In this document: positions 1 through 9,193 of the stretch, in pieces
Layout of the letters: each line of letters starts with the position of its first letter
Numbering within the stretch: the stretch's first letter is position 1
Assembly (NCBI GenBank): GCA_009602725.1
Contig: WELB01000010.1
Coordinates: 1,172,088 to 1,183,124 of the forward strand
Origin: Spirogloea muscicola
Lineage: Eukaryota; Streptophyta; Zygnematophyceae; Spirogloeales; Spirogloeaceae
Direction of reading: 5' to 3'
DNA: 11,037 bases
Notes under the pieces: generated by a model
The model's input: the letters and a program-made list of their open reading frames with translations, nothing else
What the model was told of the DNA's origin: nothing
The model's database searches: none
Program-made: the position numbers and the translations under genes

Positions 1-159
<159 letters not shown>

Positions 160-242
160 TTCCGGCTCGGCCGACACGCCGATCGCCGGTGCGGTGGTCG
201 CTTCCTGGCAGCCGCCTGCCCGGGCGCTGGCGACTCTGCTAG

Positions 243-1397
243 GCGTTCATTGGCAGTGTTGCTATCAAATTTGCGCCGTTCTCGAGCCAATTCGATGCCG
301 CGGCACCGTCGGCAGGCGGGCGCGTGGAGGAGCTCCCGCCGGAGCTGGCGGAGGACGATGGCAAGTTCGCGCGCATCACAGAAGACGACCCCGCCTTTGG
401 CCCGCCCGTGAGTGCCATGGCCCCAGCGCAGCTGCAACTTTTGCAGTGCCACATGGCCGCCCGCTGCCTGAGAGCCTCCGCAAGGGCGACGGCGTGAGTA
501 ACTATTGGCATTGAGCTTCACTTGAAGATTTATGAATTTAGCTTATGCAATTAGTATGGATGGCTGCCCAAGCTTGCTCATATCTTGTTGAGCAGAATCT
601 CGTCATGCTGTCAAAATCTGCTGCAAAGCCCACCCTTGGCAGCGACTTATTTGACCAAGTTGCGCAATTGCATTGCACGTTACCTCTGATGTGCAAGAAC
701 ATTCTGACTCAGTATGCCATGTGAGTTTCTTCTGAAGAGACATATGATTTGTGTGGCTTACTCTTGGACAGTGTCATGCTGTAGGTCCTGATGATAACTG
801 GCTGCACCAACGAGGAGGTGGTCCAGGTGTGCTACCTTAATGATGATCTTGCTGACAAAGTCAAGGGAGGAGGTCAGTCTGGTGTCTATGTCCTTGACAA
901 AGTAGCAACAGTCAGAGGGACAGCACTAAGCACTGCATCTCAGCAGGCTGTGACCTTAACAATATTGTATTATTGGCACTGGCACCTCATGTCCAGCTGT
1001 CTATCCAGCCACTCCAGTCCAGGTCAATCAGTTGTCGGGTAAACATAATGCCGCGAATTTGCTTCGGTCGTTGTTGCTACATGTCATGCATTTTGTCATG
1101 TTATGTTTTCTGCCAGCTTGCAGGTCCAGAAGATGCTAAAGAGGATAGAAGGCGACTTTCTAGAGGTATAACGTAGCACTTGTTGACAGCCGGCTACGTT
1201 TAGTGGTTTGCCCCTCGCTCATGCTACTCGTTTTCATTTGAAGCAAGTGGGCTCTGCATGATTCTGTGGTTCTCATGCATCCTAAGGAGCAGGTAGTTAA
1301 GGGCGTCTTGCAGGTCAAAGTCTGCACGAAGGAGATGGGACTGGGCTCGTTAGAAGCGGCCATCCTGACCAACCAGCCGGATCCTCTGTCTGTTGAG
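243..1397 (+). CDS. Unidentified multi-exon gene, partial exon ladder (tentative)
   Basis: Several short segments look like coding exons flanked by GT-AG signals. They are 243 to about 409 or 490 (contains FAPFSSQFDAAAPSAGG and an acidic stretch), about 555-720 (contains LGSDLFDQVAQLHCTLPL), 785-826 (VLMITGCTNEEVVQ), 1124-1165 (VQKMLKRIEGDFLE) and 1314-1397 (begins VKVCTKEMGLGSLEAA). The last three begin and end in phase 0 at CAG or TAG acceptors and GTGTG or GTATA donors. Two of them are exactly 42 bases. The earlier exons do not join in frame with each other, so boundaries and start codon are unsettled. The reading of 785 onward, with NEEV followed by LNDDL, faintly recalls the GAT domain of TOM1-like ubiquitin-binding proteins. 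The spacing is one residue short, so I do not name it. It may be a real gene, a decaying one, or partly chance. Confidence 0.35.
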
Positions 1398-1955
1398 GTG
1401 TGCCTTTCTCTTTATATATGAGCACGGTTTGCCATTGGCATAATTTTAGGTGTTAAGGGATATTTGTGTAGAAGCTTGGAGAACAAAAGCAGCTGGCATA
1501 TCACGTTAAGGTAGGACATAGCGCGTGAGTGCCTGCTGAAGCTGGACACTCACGTGAGAGGAAAGGTCTACACTTAGAGTCAACTTTGTGAAGGGGGCGC
1601 TTGGGTAGATAGGGTTGAGGCACTTTCCAACAACATCGTAGGAAGGCAAATCTGGCATGCATGCCTAAAAATTGTTCACGTCATCACATTCTGACCTTCT
1701 TTTGAAGAACTGAGCATGCACTTGGCAGCCTTGCTCCAGCCATCCTAGAATATGCTTCCTTTCTGGTCTTACTGGTGAGGAGATTATGATGCTCATTGAT
1801 GCCTTCCCTGCAGCAGGTATATGCACTGACACAATTTATGATAGTGACAGCTGATGCTCTCCTTAATATTTGTGCTTGACACCGTATTTGTGCCAATCTT
1901 CAGCATTTGTGCAGTGCAGTACAGGTCCTGATCTCATGTTTTGCTTTTGCTGGGC
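1398..1955. other. No gene recognised; intron-like or intergenic DNA
   Basis: This stretch is moderately AT-rich with frequent stops in all frames and no segment with convincing coding character. It contains a perfect 12-bp palindrome, GGCATGCATGCC, at 1654-1665. It may be a long intron of the left exon ladder or a spacer after it. Confidence 0.5.
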
Positions 1956-2166
1956 ATGCCTTTCTTGGACGTGCTTGTTAAGAAGCTCAATGATCTGACT
2001 AGTTGCTTCAAGAGCCCCACACAGCAGATTGATGTAGCAGCCAGGCCTGCTATGAGTGCTGTGTGCAGGAATGGAGACGCCTGTTATGGCAGCAATGGTG
2101 CCAAATAATGCTCATAAGCCAATGACACAATTATTTGAAGAAATTATGGGAGACTACACCCGCTTG
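1956..2166 (+). other. Two overlapping candidate exons, unknown product
   Basis: Two readings in different frames compete here. ATG at 1956 opens a 50-residue frame to a TAA at 2106-2108, starting MPFLDVLVKKLNDLTSCF. A second candidate is an exon from 2069, after the acceptor TGTGCAG, to 2166, before the donor GTACGT. It contains MTQLFEEIMGDYTRL and ends in phase 0. Both have natural-looking amino acid composition, but they cannot both be translated in one message without an intron between them. I recognise neither. They may belong to the same gene as the exons on either side. Confidence 0.25.
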
Positions 2167-2418
2167 GTACGTCCTTTCTTCATGCATGCACTTGGGTAGG
2201 TTGATTGCACGGTGTCAAAGGTAGGTCGTAAGGCGTGTCAATTAAATCTGCTGAACAGAGCAACTGCATGTCACAAACAACAATCACAGTTGTGCTTTGT
2301 ATGGACTGCACAGTGGACAATATTGCAATTTAGAGTTGTGTCATATGCTTTTGCCAGCCTCTTTTAGAGTTGGTTGCTTGCACCTAGGCATCATGAATGA
2401 GTCATTTGTTGCTTGCAG

Positions 2419-2692
2419 TGGAGGACAGCTTAACCAAGCACTGAGGTAATCCCATGGCCAGTGCAGGCCGAGCAGCGACAACAGCGGAGAACATGACTAT
2501 TTAGCAAGGACCCCGCTTTTGCTTTTCCAATTGGAAGCTAGTCTAGGGGAGTGTTAAACCTTTTTGACTGTCAGGTACCATGTGCTTGCCGCATGCTCAG
2601 AGGACAACAACCGAGTCAAGTGGATGGAGGATGATGAAGCAGGGCTAGCGTATGATGGGCTATCAAATGAAGAAGTTGTGATTTATGTATGA
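2419..2692 (+). CDS. Candidate terminal exons of the left unidentified gene
   Basis: A 27-base segment (2419-2445, GGQLNQAL) ends in phase 2 at a GTAATC donor. It joins in frame to 2575-2692, which follows the acceptor TTTTTGACTGTCAG. The joined frame contains YHVLAACSEDNNRVKWMEDD and, further on, the acidic end LSNEEVVIYV before a TGA at 2690-2692. The matching phases and good splice signals support a real spliced C terminus. The product is unknown. An acidic tail of this kind also occurs at the end of Tigger/pogo-type transposases, but no DDE catalytic region was found upstream, so that idea is unsupported. Confidence 0.3.
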
Positions 2693-3204
2693 TGCGTAAA
2701 GTGGAAGACTCCTATCAAACTTGGTTAGATTTGTTGATTGGGTAGTGGAGACTGCAAAAAGAACAACAACCTGCTGCCAGTCTTCCTGACCATGCAATTC
2801 CGGTAGGATCGAAGTCCCTGGCAAGATAGGAGAGACAGTTAGTACACGCCACTACCTGATTGATGGCAACTAGCGGTTGCCAAATGAAGCTCCTGTGGAG
2901 CGCAGTGACAATGAGGAGCTAGGGGGAGGAGTGAACTATTACTGATGCGAGAGTTGTGATGTGAACCCTAATGATGTGGAGCAGTGCGAAGCCAGATGGA
3001 AGGAATGGGTGCAGAAGCAGCATGTTGATTGATGGAGGGCCAGAGACAGCTGAGAGGTGCTCCCAGCCTCGTCGGCTTGCGCGCGGAACCCGGGCGCCAA
3101 ATAATATAACACACTTGCGTTGAATGTCAAGACTTAAGTCGTTCATTTCCATTAGCACCGGCGTGGCACCCAGAATGCGGCTCCATCAACGTCTCTGGCC
3201 GCGA
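2693..3204. other. Intergenic DNA, no gene seen
   Basis: No frame on either strand has coding character here; open frames on the minus strand look like chance. The segment changes from AT-richer sequence to GC-rich sequence near 3080. It contains an AACCCTAA at 2964-2971 and an AT-rich AAATAATATAAC at about 3100-3111. The latter could act as a core promoter element for the downstream gene, but it lies far from the GRAS start codon. Confidence 0.5.
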
Positions 3205-3302
3205 GAAGCAAGCGCGGCGAGATTTGCTGGTGGCTGGGAGAGGCCAGCCCAAAGAAGCAAGCGCGGCCAGATTAACTGGTGGCTGGGAGAGGCCAGCCCA
3301 AA
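3205..3302. repeat. Two tandem 49-bp repeats with internal hairpin
   Basis: Unit 1 is 3205-3253 and unit 2 is 3254-3302. Both begin GAAGCAAGCGCGG and end GAGGCCAGCCCAAA, and differ at only a few central bases. Each unit carries a perfect 6-bp inverted repeat, GGCTGG and CCAGCC separated by GAGAGG. A third unit is not present; only GGAATGGA follows. The function is unknown. Position upstream of the GRAS gene makes a regulatory role possible but unproven. Confidence 0.9.
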
Positions 3303-3833
3303 GGAATGGACAAGGTCTGAAGGAGCCGGAGTGCTAAGGACTGAGACAGCAGCAAGCGGACTCTCAGCTGGCCGCGAGGTGGCCGCGACGGGCCCGCCGA
3401 CTTCCCGCGCTTGATGAGCCTAGCTAAGTGACTCTGTTATGGATGGTTTGGCTGTTAGAGCGGGCCAGGGTTGGCGTGTCGGTAGGGCTTCGCGCCCCAT
3501 TCGCGGCGGCGCCGCGCTTCGAACCCTAATCACTCCTTCACGATGAGCCAAAGGCCTCTCACAGCCATTGCCGTCTCGTCGAAAGCGCTGTCCTGTCTCG
3601 CGCATGCGGCGCCGCGCTCCGCGGCGGGCGCGGCCGGAGCTCAGCGCCGCGCCCTGCTGCGCCGCCCGGCGCGCCGCAATGGCAGCCCGCTGAGCTGCCA
3701 TCCAGAACCACGTCGTTCCACAAGCGACATCGTCGTTCCAGTCGTCGGTAGCTTGCGCTGAACACAAGTGGCGCCGCCGCCGCCGCCGCCGCCGTCGCCT
3801 AAGCCGACCCTCTGCGCGGGGCCTGCGGCGATC
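3303..3833 (+). promoter_or_regulatory. Probable promoter and 5' leader of the GRAS gene
   Basis: This GC-rich, CpG-rich stretch precedes the first in-frame ATG of the GRAS gene. AACCCTAA at 3522-3529 matches the plant telo-box, known to sit near transcription starts of many plant genes, and is followed by a pyrimidine-rich ATCACTCCTTCAC. An ATG at 3543 opens a 72-codon, Arg/Ala-rich frame ending at 3761. If transcription starts upstream of it, this is an upstream ORF that could dampen GRAS translation. Transcription start and real promoter elements cannot be fixed from sequence alone. Confidence 0.4.
3772..3793. repeat. CGC trinucleotide run in the GRAS 5' leader
   Basis: About seven CGC units lie 41 bases before the GRAS ATG. 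An in-frame TGA at 3759-3761, with no ATG between it and 3834, keeps this repeat outside the protein, although a GTG-initiated reading would encode poly-Pro. Runs like this form strong RNA structure and may affect initiation. Confidence 0.85.
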
Positions 3834-6800
3834 ATGCCGGCGGCGGTGGAAGTGAGGCCGGGCGGGGAGGCCGAGGGCGCCAAGGCCGCCGCTGCCGGGA
3901 TGGCGGCCGCGAAGGGCGGAAGCCAGGCCAAGAGCAAGCCGCTGCCAGTCAAGCCGGGCCGGCCGGACATCGACCTCGCGTCCCAGCTGCAGCAGGCGTG
4001 GCTGCGCACGCAGCTCCCGGGGGCCAGCGGAAGCCCCAAGGCTGCATCCCCGTCCTCAGGTGATCGTCCGGCCCCTTGGCTGTGGGTGCCGGCTGCTTGG
4101 GACGACTTTGACAACAGCCGCCTGAAACGGTGGGTGTAGTCATTCAACGGACTACCGTTTTTAAACGGACATGCCCTTCACATGGCGAAGAATGGCAGTT
4201 GCTGGCATAATGATAGAGGATCTGCCTGACACGGCGCCCCATTGCAACCTCCCTGTCCCTAACGCTCTCCTGATAACACTATTGCAGTGCTCAAGAGAGC
4301 TGCGAGACTTGACACGCAGATGGGGATAAGTGGCGTTCTTTCCTGACTCCTACATCTTACGCCCTGCTTGTGGAACTGTTTGGGCAGCGGAAAGCATGGT
4401 CAGCAAGGAGCAGCCGACCCCCCACAAGAATCTCAAGGGAGAGCTCGAGAGACTCTTCGCTCGAACACAGAGCTCCATCGCTCGCGCAAACCTGGTTACA
4501 GAGGCTAGCTCTGCCTCATCCTCTGCTGGAGGTTGTCTGCTTATACTTTCGTCTTGGCTTCATTGCCCAGTCCAAAGCCTCTTCCGTCATCCGGACCCTC
4601 TGCGTGTTGCCTGTTATGTTACACTGGCCAGACCTAGTAGGCATGAGAAATTGTGGTAGGACTGTGGCAATGCCCCCCTTTCAGTTGATTTCAAATAATT
4701 GTCAGCACATGATTCTGACGCACTAGATCAGTCAGAACAGGATGAGCCATATATTATGTTGCATCAGTCAGTTGTTGGACAGACTGTGACAAGCCATCCC
4801 ACCTTACGGTGATTGTGCAGCAACTAGTGCAGAAAGTGATGTTGATGGTGTCAAGGCCAAAGCTTCTACTGAGGAGCAGGACCTGTCATCTTTCCTCAGC
4901 ACCTTCGATGCGGGGAGGCTGGAGAACGTGGTAAACCCTCTACTATGACACAACTTGCTCGGATTCTCTGTGGAATACTTCTAACATTGTCAAACCTCTT
5001 GACCTTTTAGAGGCCTGCTCGGCTATTGGTGATGACCCTCATCTACTGCCCACCTTGCCACCAACCTGGTTACCCTACTCCTCTTTACCTCCAGGAAGTT
5101 GGATGAATCATTTAGAAAACTGTCGGAGAGCTTCCAGCTTTGTTCATGACTGCAAATGCTGGTCAAGCTTGACTAGAGTTCTGCTGCACAGGAGGGAGTC
5201 AATGCAGACATTGCAGGAGAGGACTTCTTCAGGGGGTTGGATGGCCTCCATGACGCGTTTTATGAGCTGGAGAATCTCCTACCTTCTGAAGAAGACGCAC
5301 CTGAGGTTTTTGATATTGTCGACCTTGACCGCCTGAATGGTTCAAGGGGGACCAGTGTTGGCGCTGTGCAAGTCCAGCAGCAGCCATTGGAGGGGACTTC
5401 GATCTTCCCTATCCCCACCCCCCACCCTGAGCTCTTCAACCCCAACCGCAGAAAAAAGCGTCACAGGGAGGTACAGGCTGCCCAGGAGGTTGGCCGCTCT
5501 GCCTCAGGGGTTGTGAAGCAGAGAGAGATCAGTGGGGTTGTGTCCAATATACATGACACACATGGGAGCAGTCCAGAGGCAACCGTGGCAGTATCTAGCA
5601 GTAGCCCAGTCAGGGCCAAGGAGGAGGCAGGGGAATTGGAGGAGGAGGAAGACATAAATCCAATTGAGCTACTTGTTGACGTTGCCAAGGCCATAGTTGC
5701 AAATGACAAGGCGAAGGTACACCTGGCCTCCAGCCTCCATTGTTATTATCTTCACCTGCACTGAGAGCTTCTCGCAGTGATGTGCTGAATGTATATGTCT
5801 TGAACATCTGATAAGGAATTGAAATGAGATGCTCACTTGCTTGTGTTTCTATTACTTGGACACAGGCACATAAGTTGATGGAGAAGCTCAACACCATGGC
5901 TTCTGTATATGGTGATGCTTCACAAAGATTGTCTGCTTACTTCCTGGAGGGCCTGCTGGCGAAATTGTCTGGAGGTCCTGTCACGGAGCCTAATGCAGCC
6001 ATCTTGCCGCCAGAGTACAAGGGCCCCGATTGCGGCCAGAGTCTCATGATGTCGTTTCAGGTATTTTAGAGGCCTCATGGAAATGGAGCTGTGAATGTGA
6101 CTTCGTGCCATATACTAAAAGCAGAAGCCTCCTTGAAAGCTCACAATTCATTTCTCTTTAAGCACATGTGCAACTGACGTAGACTCTGAGTATGTATCAT
6201 CCCATGGTGTATACACATGTAGACACGAGGTCGCTCAATGGCATTCTTATTCTGCCCAGTAAGACAGGGCGGAGGGGTCTCTAACATCAAAGAAGGCTGT
6301 GCCCATTTCCAAGCCTGCTGCTTACTGGTTTTCTTGTGCTCATTCTTTGATTTCCAAAGGTGCTGGTGAATGCTAGCCCCTATTTGACATTCGGCCAAGT
6401 GGCAGCAAATAGCACGATTCTGGAGGCCGTTGAGGGGGAAGATAGTGTACACATCATTGACTTTGGAATTGGTCATGGGATTCAGTGGCCACCACTTATA
6501 CAGGTGATTGTGGTCATATAAAAAATCTATGTTTAAGCTTGATGCAGCACCGTAGCTTACTAGGCATAACTAGGAGTAGCTCCTTCTTGGCCCAGCATGC
6601 TGTAACACTGGACACTTCGGCTGCCGGACCATGCATCAGGCTCTGGGGGCTCGTCCAGGCGGCCCACCCAGCTTGAGGATCACAGGCATTGATTTGCCGA
6701 TTGTTGGAGAAAGACGAGCATACTGCATCGTCCAGGCCGGCGAGAGGCTCAAGGAGGTGGCTGTCAAGTGGGGCGTGCCCTTCGAGTACGAGAAAGTACC

Positions 6801-8418
6801 TTCCAAACTGGAGGCAGTATCATCCTGTATGCTCAACCTCCGCGAGGGCGACGCTGTTGCAGTCAATTGTGCACTTCGATTGCATCAGGTGACTTGGTCA
6901 AAGTAGTATAGAAGTGATCGCAAGGCTCTGGTTTTACAGAATGGCGGACTCCTTCCTGTGAATGCTACTGATGAGTGGTCTTCTAGTCATTGGGCTGGTC
7001 TATCCACAACTCAACCAAGATAGAAGGCAAAGAGCAACATTTGCAGTGAGAAAGTCATTCTCACAGCTGTCATGGCTGAGGGGAAGCCCCAGCTAGCAGC
7101 ACATTTCAGTCCAGCAGCTGAGTTGCAATGCATGGATTGGTGACTTAGTGTCGTACTTACAACAATTCGCAAACGGTGCGCTGACTTACTGGTGCAAGTG
7201 TGCAGCTCCTCGATGAAACAGTGACACCTTCTAATCCCCGAAATGCTGTGCTACGAACGATTCATGGGCTCAAGCCCAAGGTATAAGCAGCGCATGCCAT
7301 GCACTCACACTAGTGAGTAGATAACATTGATGAAATCGACAAGATTATTGCCTGTAGTGACCAATACTTACAGCAGCCATTTCAATTGCATTGAAGCAAG
7401 ACCTGCACAGCTATCCACTTATTATCCAATTACTACTTGCAGGTTGTGACTCTTGTGGAGCAAAATACTAACCACAACTCCCCATTCTTCCTGGCTCGCT
7501 TTTATGAGGCCCTGTTTTATTATGCTGGGCTATTTGACTCAATTGATGCCTCCATCCCTCGCGATGTCACTGCACGACGAGTCTTTGAGCAACAGGTGCG
7601 TACATGCAGCCATGGTTCGGATTTTGTGAGCCAGCCACCTCTCTCAGCCGGTTGTGAATGATCAGTAGGCCTCTGATATGCATGTACGATATGCTGTAGT
7701 AGAGCTGAAGTTGCATTGTGTTGCACTTCACTTGGAGCCATCAGATGGGTCTGACAGGAGAGGCGCCATACGAATGAGCTAGTCACTGTCAAGGACATGC
7801 ATGATAGAGAGTTGTGCACAAGTTGACCTTCATATAGGCATAGGATCAGTAATGTAGGGCCAAACAGATTGTCAGCGACATGCATTGTCCCGCGCAGGTG
7901 CTGGGGAGGGCCATTGTGAATGTGGTAGCTGCTGAAGGACAAGACCGCGTTGAGCGGCAAGAGTCGCTCGGCCAGTGGCAAAGGAGGATGGTCTCGGCGG
8001 GCTTCATTGGGCGGCCACTGGTTCCTTCTGTAATACATACAGTGAATGTAAGACATCCTGTCAATTGGCTCTCTCATAATCTGCTTCGATGTGGCTAAGT
8101 GCAGTCGAATCTACAGGTCAAGGGGTTTCTATGGCTGTCTTGACCTCTGTCATTGCTCAGTCTTCACATGCCGTTCTGTAATTGACAACCATTTCCTTCA
8201 CCGACAGTCTTGCCAATGTCCTGCACGGCATTTACTGGACGCCCTCTGACCACTCTGCTACTTGCATGTATCAGGGCTTGTTGCAGACATACAGGAAGGG
8301 GTATGGACTGCTGGAGCAGGATGAGAGCAGCCTCATTCTGACTTGGCAGGACCGGCCCCTCATTGCGATGTCATCGTGGCAACCGGCCTCGTCTCAGAAG
8401 TCCTCGCTTACATCGTAG
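3834..8418 (+). CDS. GRAS-domain transcription regulator, 11 exons
   Basis: GRAS proteins are plant nuclear regulators that act with DNA-binding partners. My exon model is 3834-4059, 4388-4531, 4821-4930, 5192-5716, 5866-6060, 6360-6503, 6640-6888, 7206-7280, 7443-7595, 7898-8047 and 8275-8418. It is open throughout and gives about 704 residues with GT-AG borders. The GRAS domain starts near residue 318 ([12 protein letters not shown], first leucine-rich region). It continues through [19 protein letters not shown] (VHIID at residues 430-434), [62 protein letters not shown] (PFYRE region) and [16 protein letters not shown]. It ends with the SAW segment [13 protein letters not shown]. About 387 residues is a full-length domain. 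The N-terminal ~317 residues are low-complexity and acidic, with a basic cluster. The usual GRE of the PFYRE region is GRA here. The ATG at 3834 is the first in frame after a stop at 3759. Exons before 5192 are less certain. I do not assign a GRAS subfamily. Confidence 0.93.
5011..5151 (+). other. Possible extra or alternative GRAS exon
   Basis: Inside the model's 261-base intron (4931-5191) there are exon-like segments. One from 5013 to 5068 reads [18 protein letters not shown]. Another from 5095 reads [15 protein letters not shown], in the same frame as the next exon, before a TGA at 5147-5149. Using them would need introns of about 26 and 45 bases, or a non-canonical donor. I therefore prefer skipping them. 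They could be an alternative exon, a region with a sequencing error, or chance. Confidence 0.3.
5447..5467 (+). other. Basic cluster, probable nuclear localisation signal
   Basis: Within the fourth GRAS exon the protein reads [11 protein letters not shown]. The RRKKRHR core is seven basic residues in a row. This matches a monopartite nuclear localisation signal and suits a transcription regulator. It lies about 65 residues before the GRAS domain, between a Pro/Gln-rich stretch and an acidic Glu-rich stretch. Confidence 0.7.
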
Positions 8419-9193
8419 TGGACTTCCCTTTCGAGGGCTGCATGCTCTTAGGCAAATGCTCTGGAACCTGATGCTCACCACTTTTAAGAGCCTCTAACCA
8501 AGCTTGACAATTACTGGGCAACCTCTCAATAGTGTTGTACAAAAGTCATCACATCATCGATCTGGCACTCTTAGGCTTCCGAGTTGGCATTAAACAAGAA
8601 TCCAAAAGCTCATTGAATACTTGCAAGCCTTGCACTCCTTCACTGTCGGCCTCAGGCCAGGGGCCATTCGTTCAGCTACGGACATGCTCGGTCACAATTC
8701 ACGAAGCTTTGCAGGCAATGACTGCGGGACAACATGAAGCGGCCACCTCTTGCGTGGGGCAAGACACAATAGGAGGTCGATAATGTACATCACATTTCAG
8801 TTCTGAAGCCCAAGTCCTCAAGATTATGTGGAGGGCACGGAGCCCTGCATCCATCTGCTGCTGAGCAATCAGAAGCAGCGGTATATTTAAGAACATGGCT
8901 CCAACACATTCGTGTGCCCCACTTCTGCCACTCGAGAAAGCTGCTCTGAGCCCAGCCGCCAGGGGTGACTGCCCAGCATGTCAGAGCCCTGTGATCATCA
9001 CGTGACCATGTCAGCACCTAGTACTTGGGTGCTCGTCTTTACTCTTGGGCATCAGAGGCGCTGTGCAGTCCTGGTTGTCGAGAGAGAAGGGGAGTGGTAC
9101 GCCTATTTCTTCCTGATCACTATCTGACTCACGTGGATCTTCTGAGGGAACCCAAACATGCAGTCAATATAGTCAGGCCTGTCACCAGAGGGC
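8419..9193. other. Spacer between convergent genes (3' UTRs), no gene seen
   Basis: The GRAS stop at 8416-8418 and the RING gene stop at 9194-9196 face each other across 775 bases. Short open frames on both strands have no family resemblance and no splice structure. The region should hold the 3' untranslated regions and polyadenylation signals of both genes. I see no canonical AATAAA at a convincing position for either. Confidence 0.6.

Noticed and set aside
418-490. QLQ-type motif of chromatin remodellers (APAQLQLLQCHMAARCL)
   Set aside because: Only a handful of residues agree, the frame closes soon after, and nothing downstream resembles an HSA, helicase or bromodomain.
785-880. GAT domain of a TOM1-like ubiquitin-binding protein
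   Set aside because: NEEV and LNDDL occur in order, but the gap between them is one residue shorter than in the family and the region crosses a good splice donor at 827. No VHS domain or helix one is visible.
3077-3110. Primer-binding site of an LTR retrotransposon (minus strand TTTGGCGCCCGGGTTC)
   Set aside because: The start resembles a PBS, but the rest does not fit a tRNA 3' end that I recognise, and no LTR pair, gag or reverse transcriptase motif is nearby.
3420-4147. Long minus-strand open frames of 115 and 168 codons
   Set aside because: They lie opposite the GC-rich GRAS leader and first exon, are Arg/Ala/Gly-rich, and have no family resemblance; they are antisense shadows.
7520-8098. 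Open frames of 185 codons (minus) and 72 codons (plus) around the GRAS PFYRE and RVER exons
   Set aside because: The minus frame is antisense to GRAS exons and an intron. The plus frame is the GRAS exon itself read past its donor.
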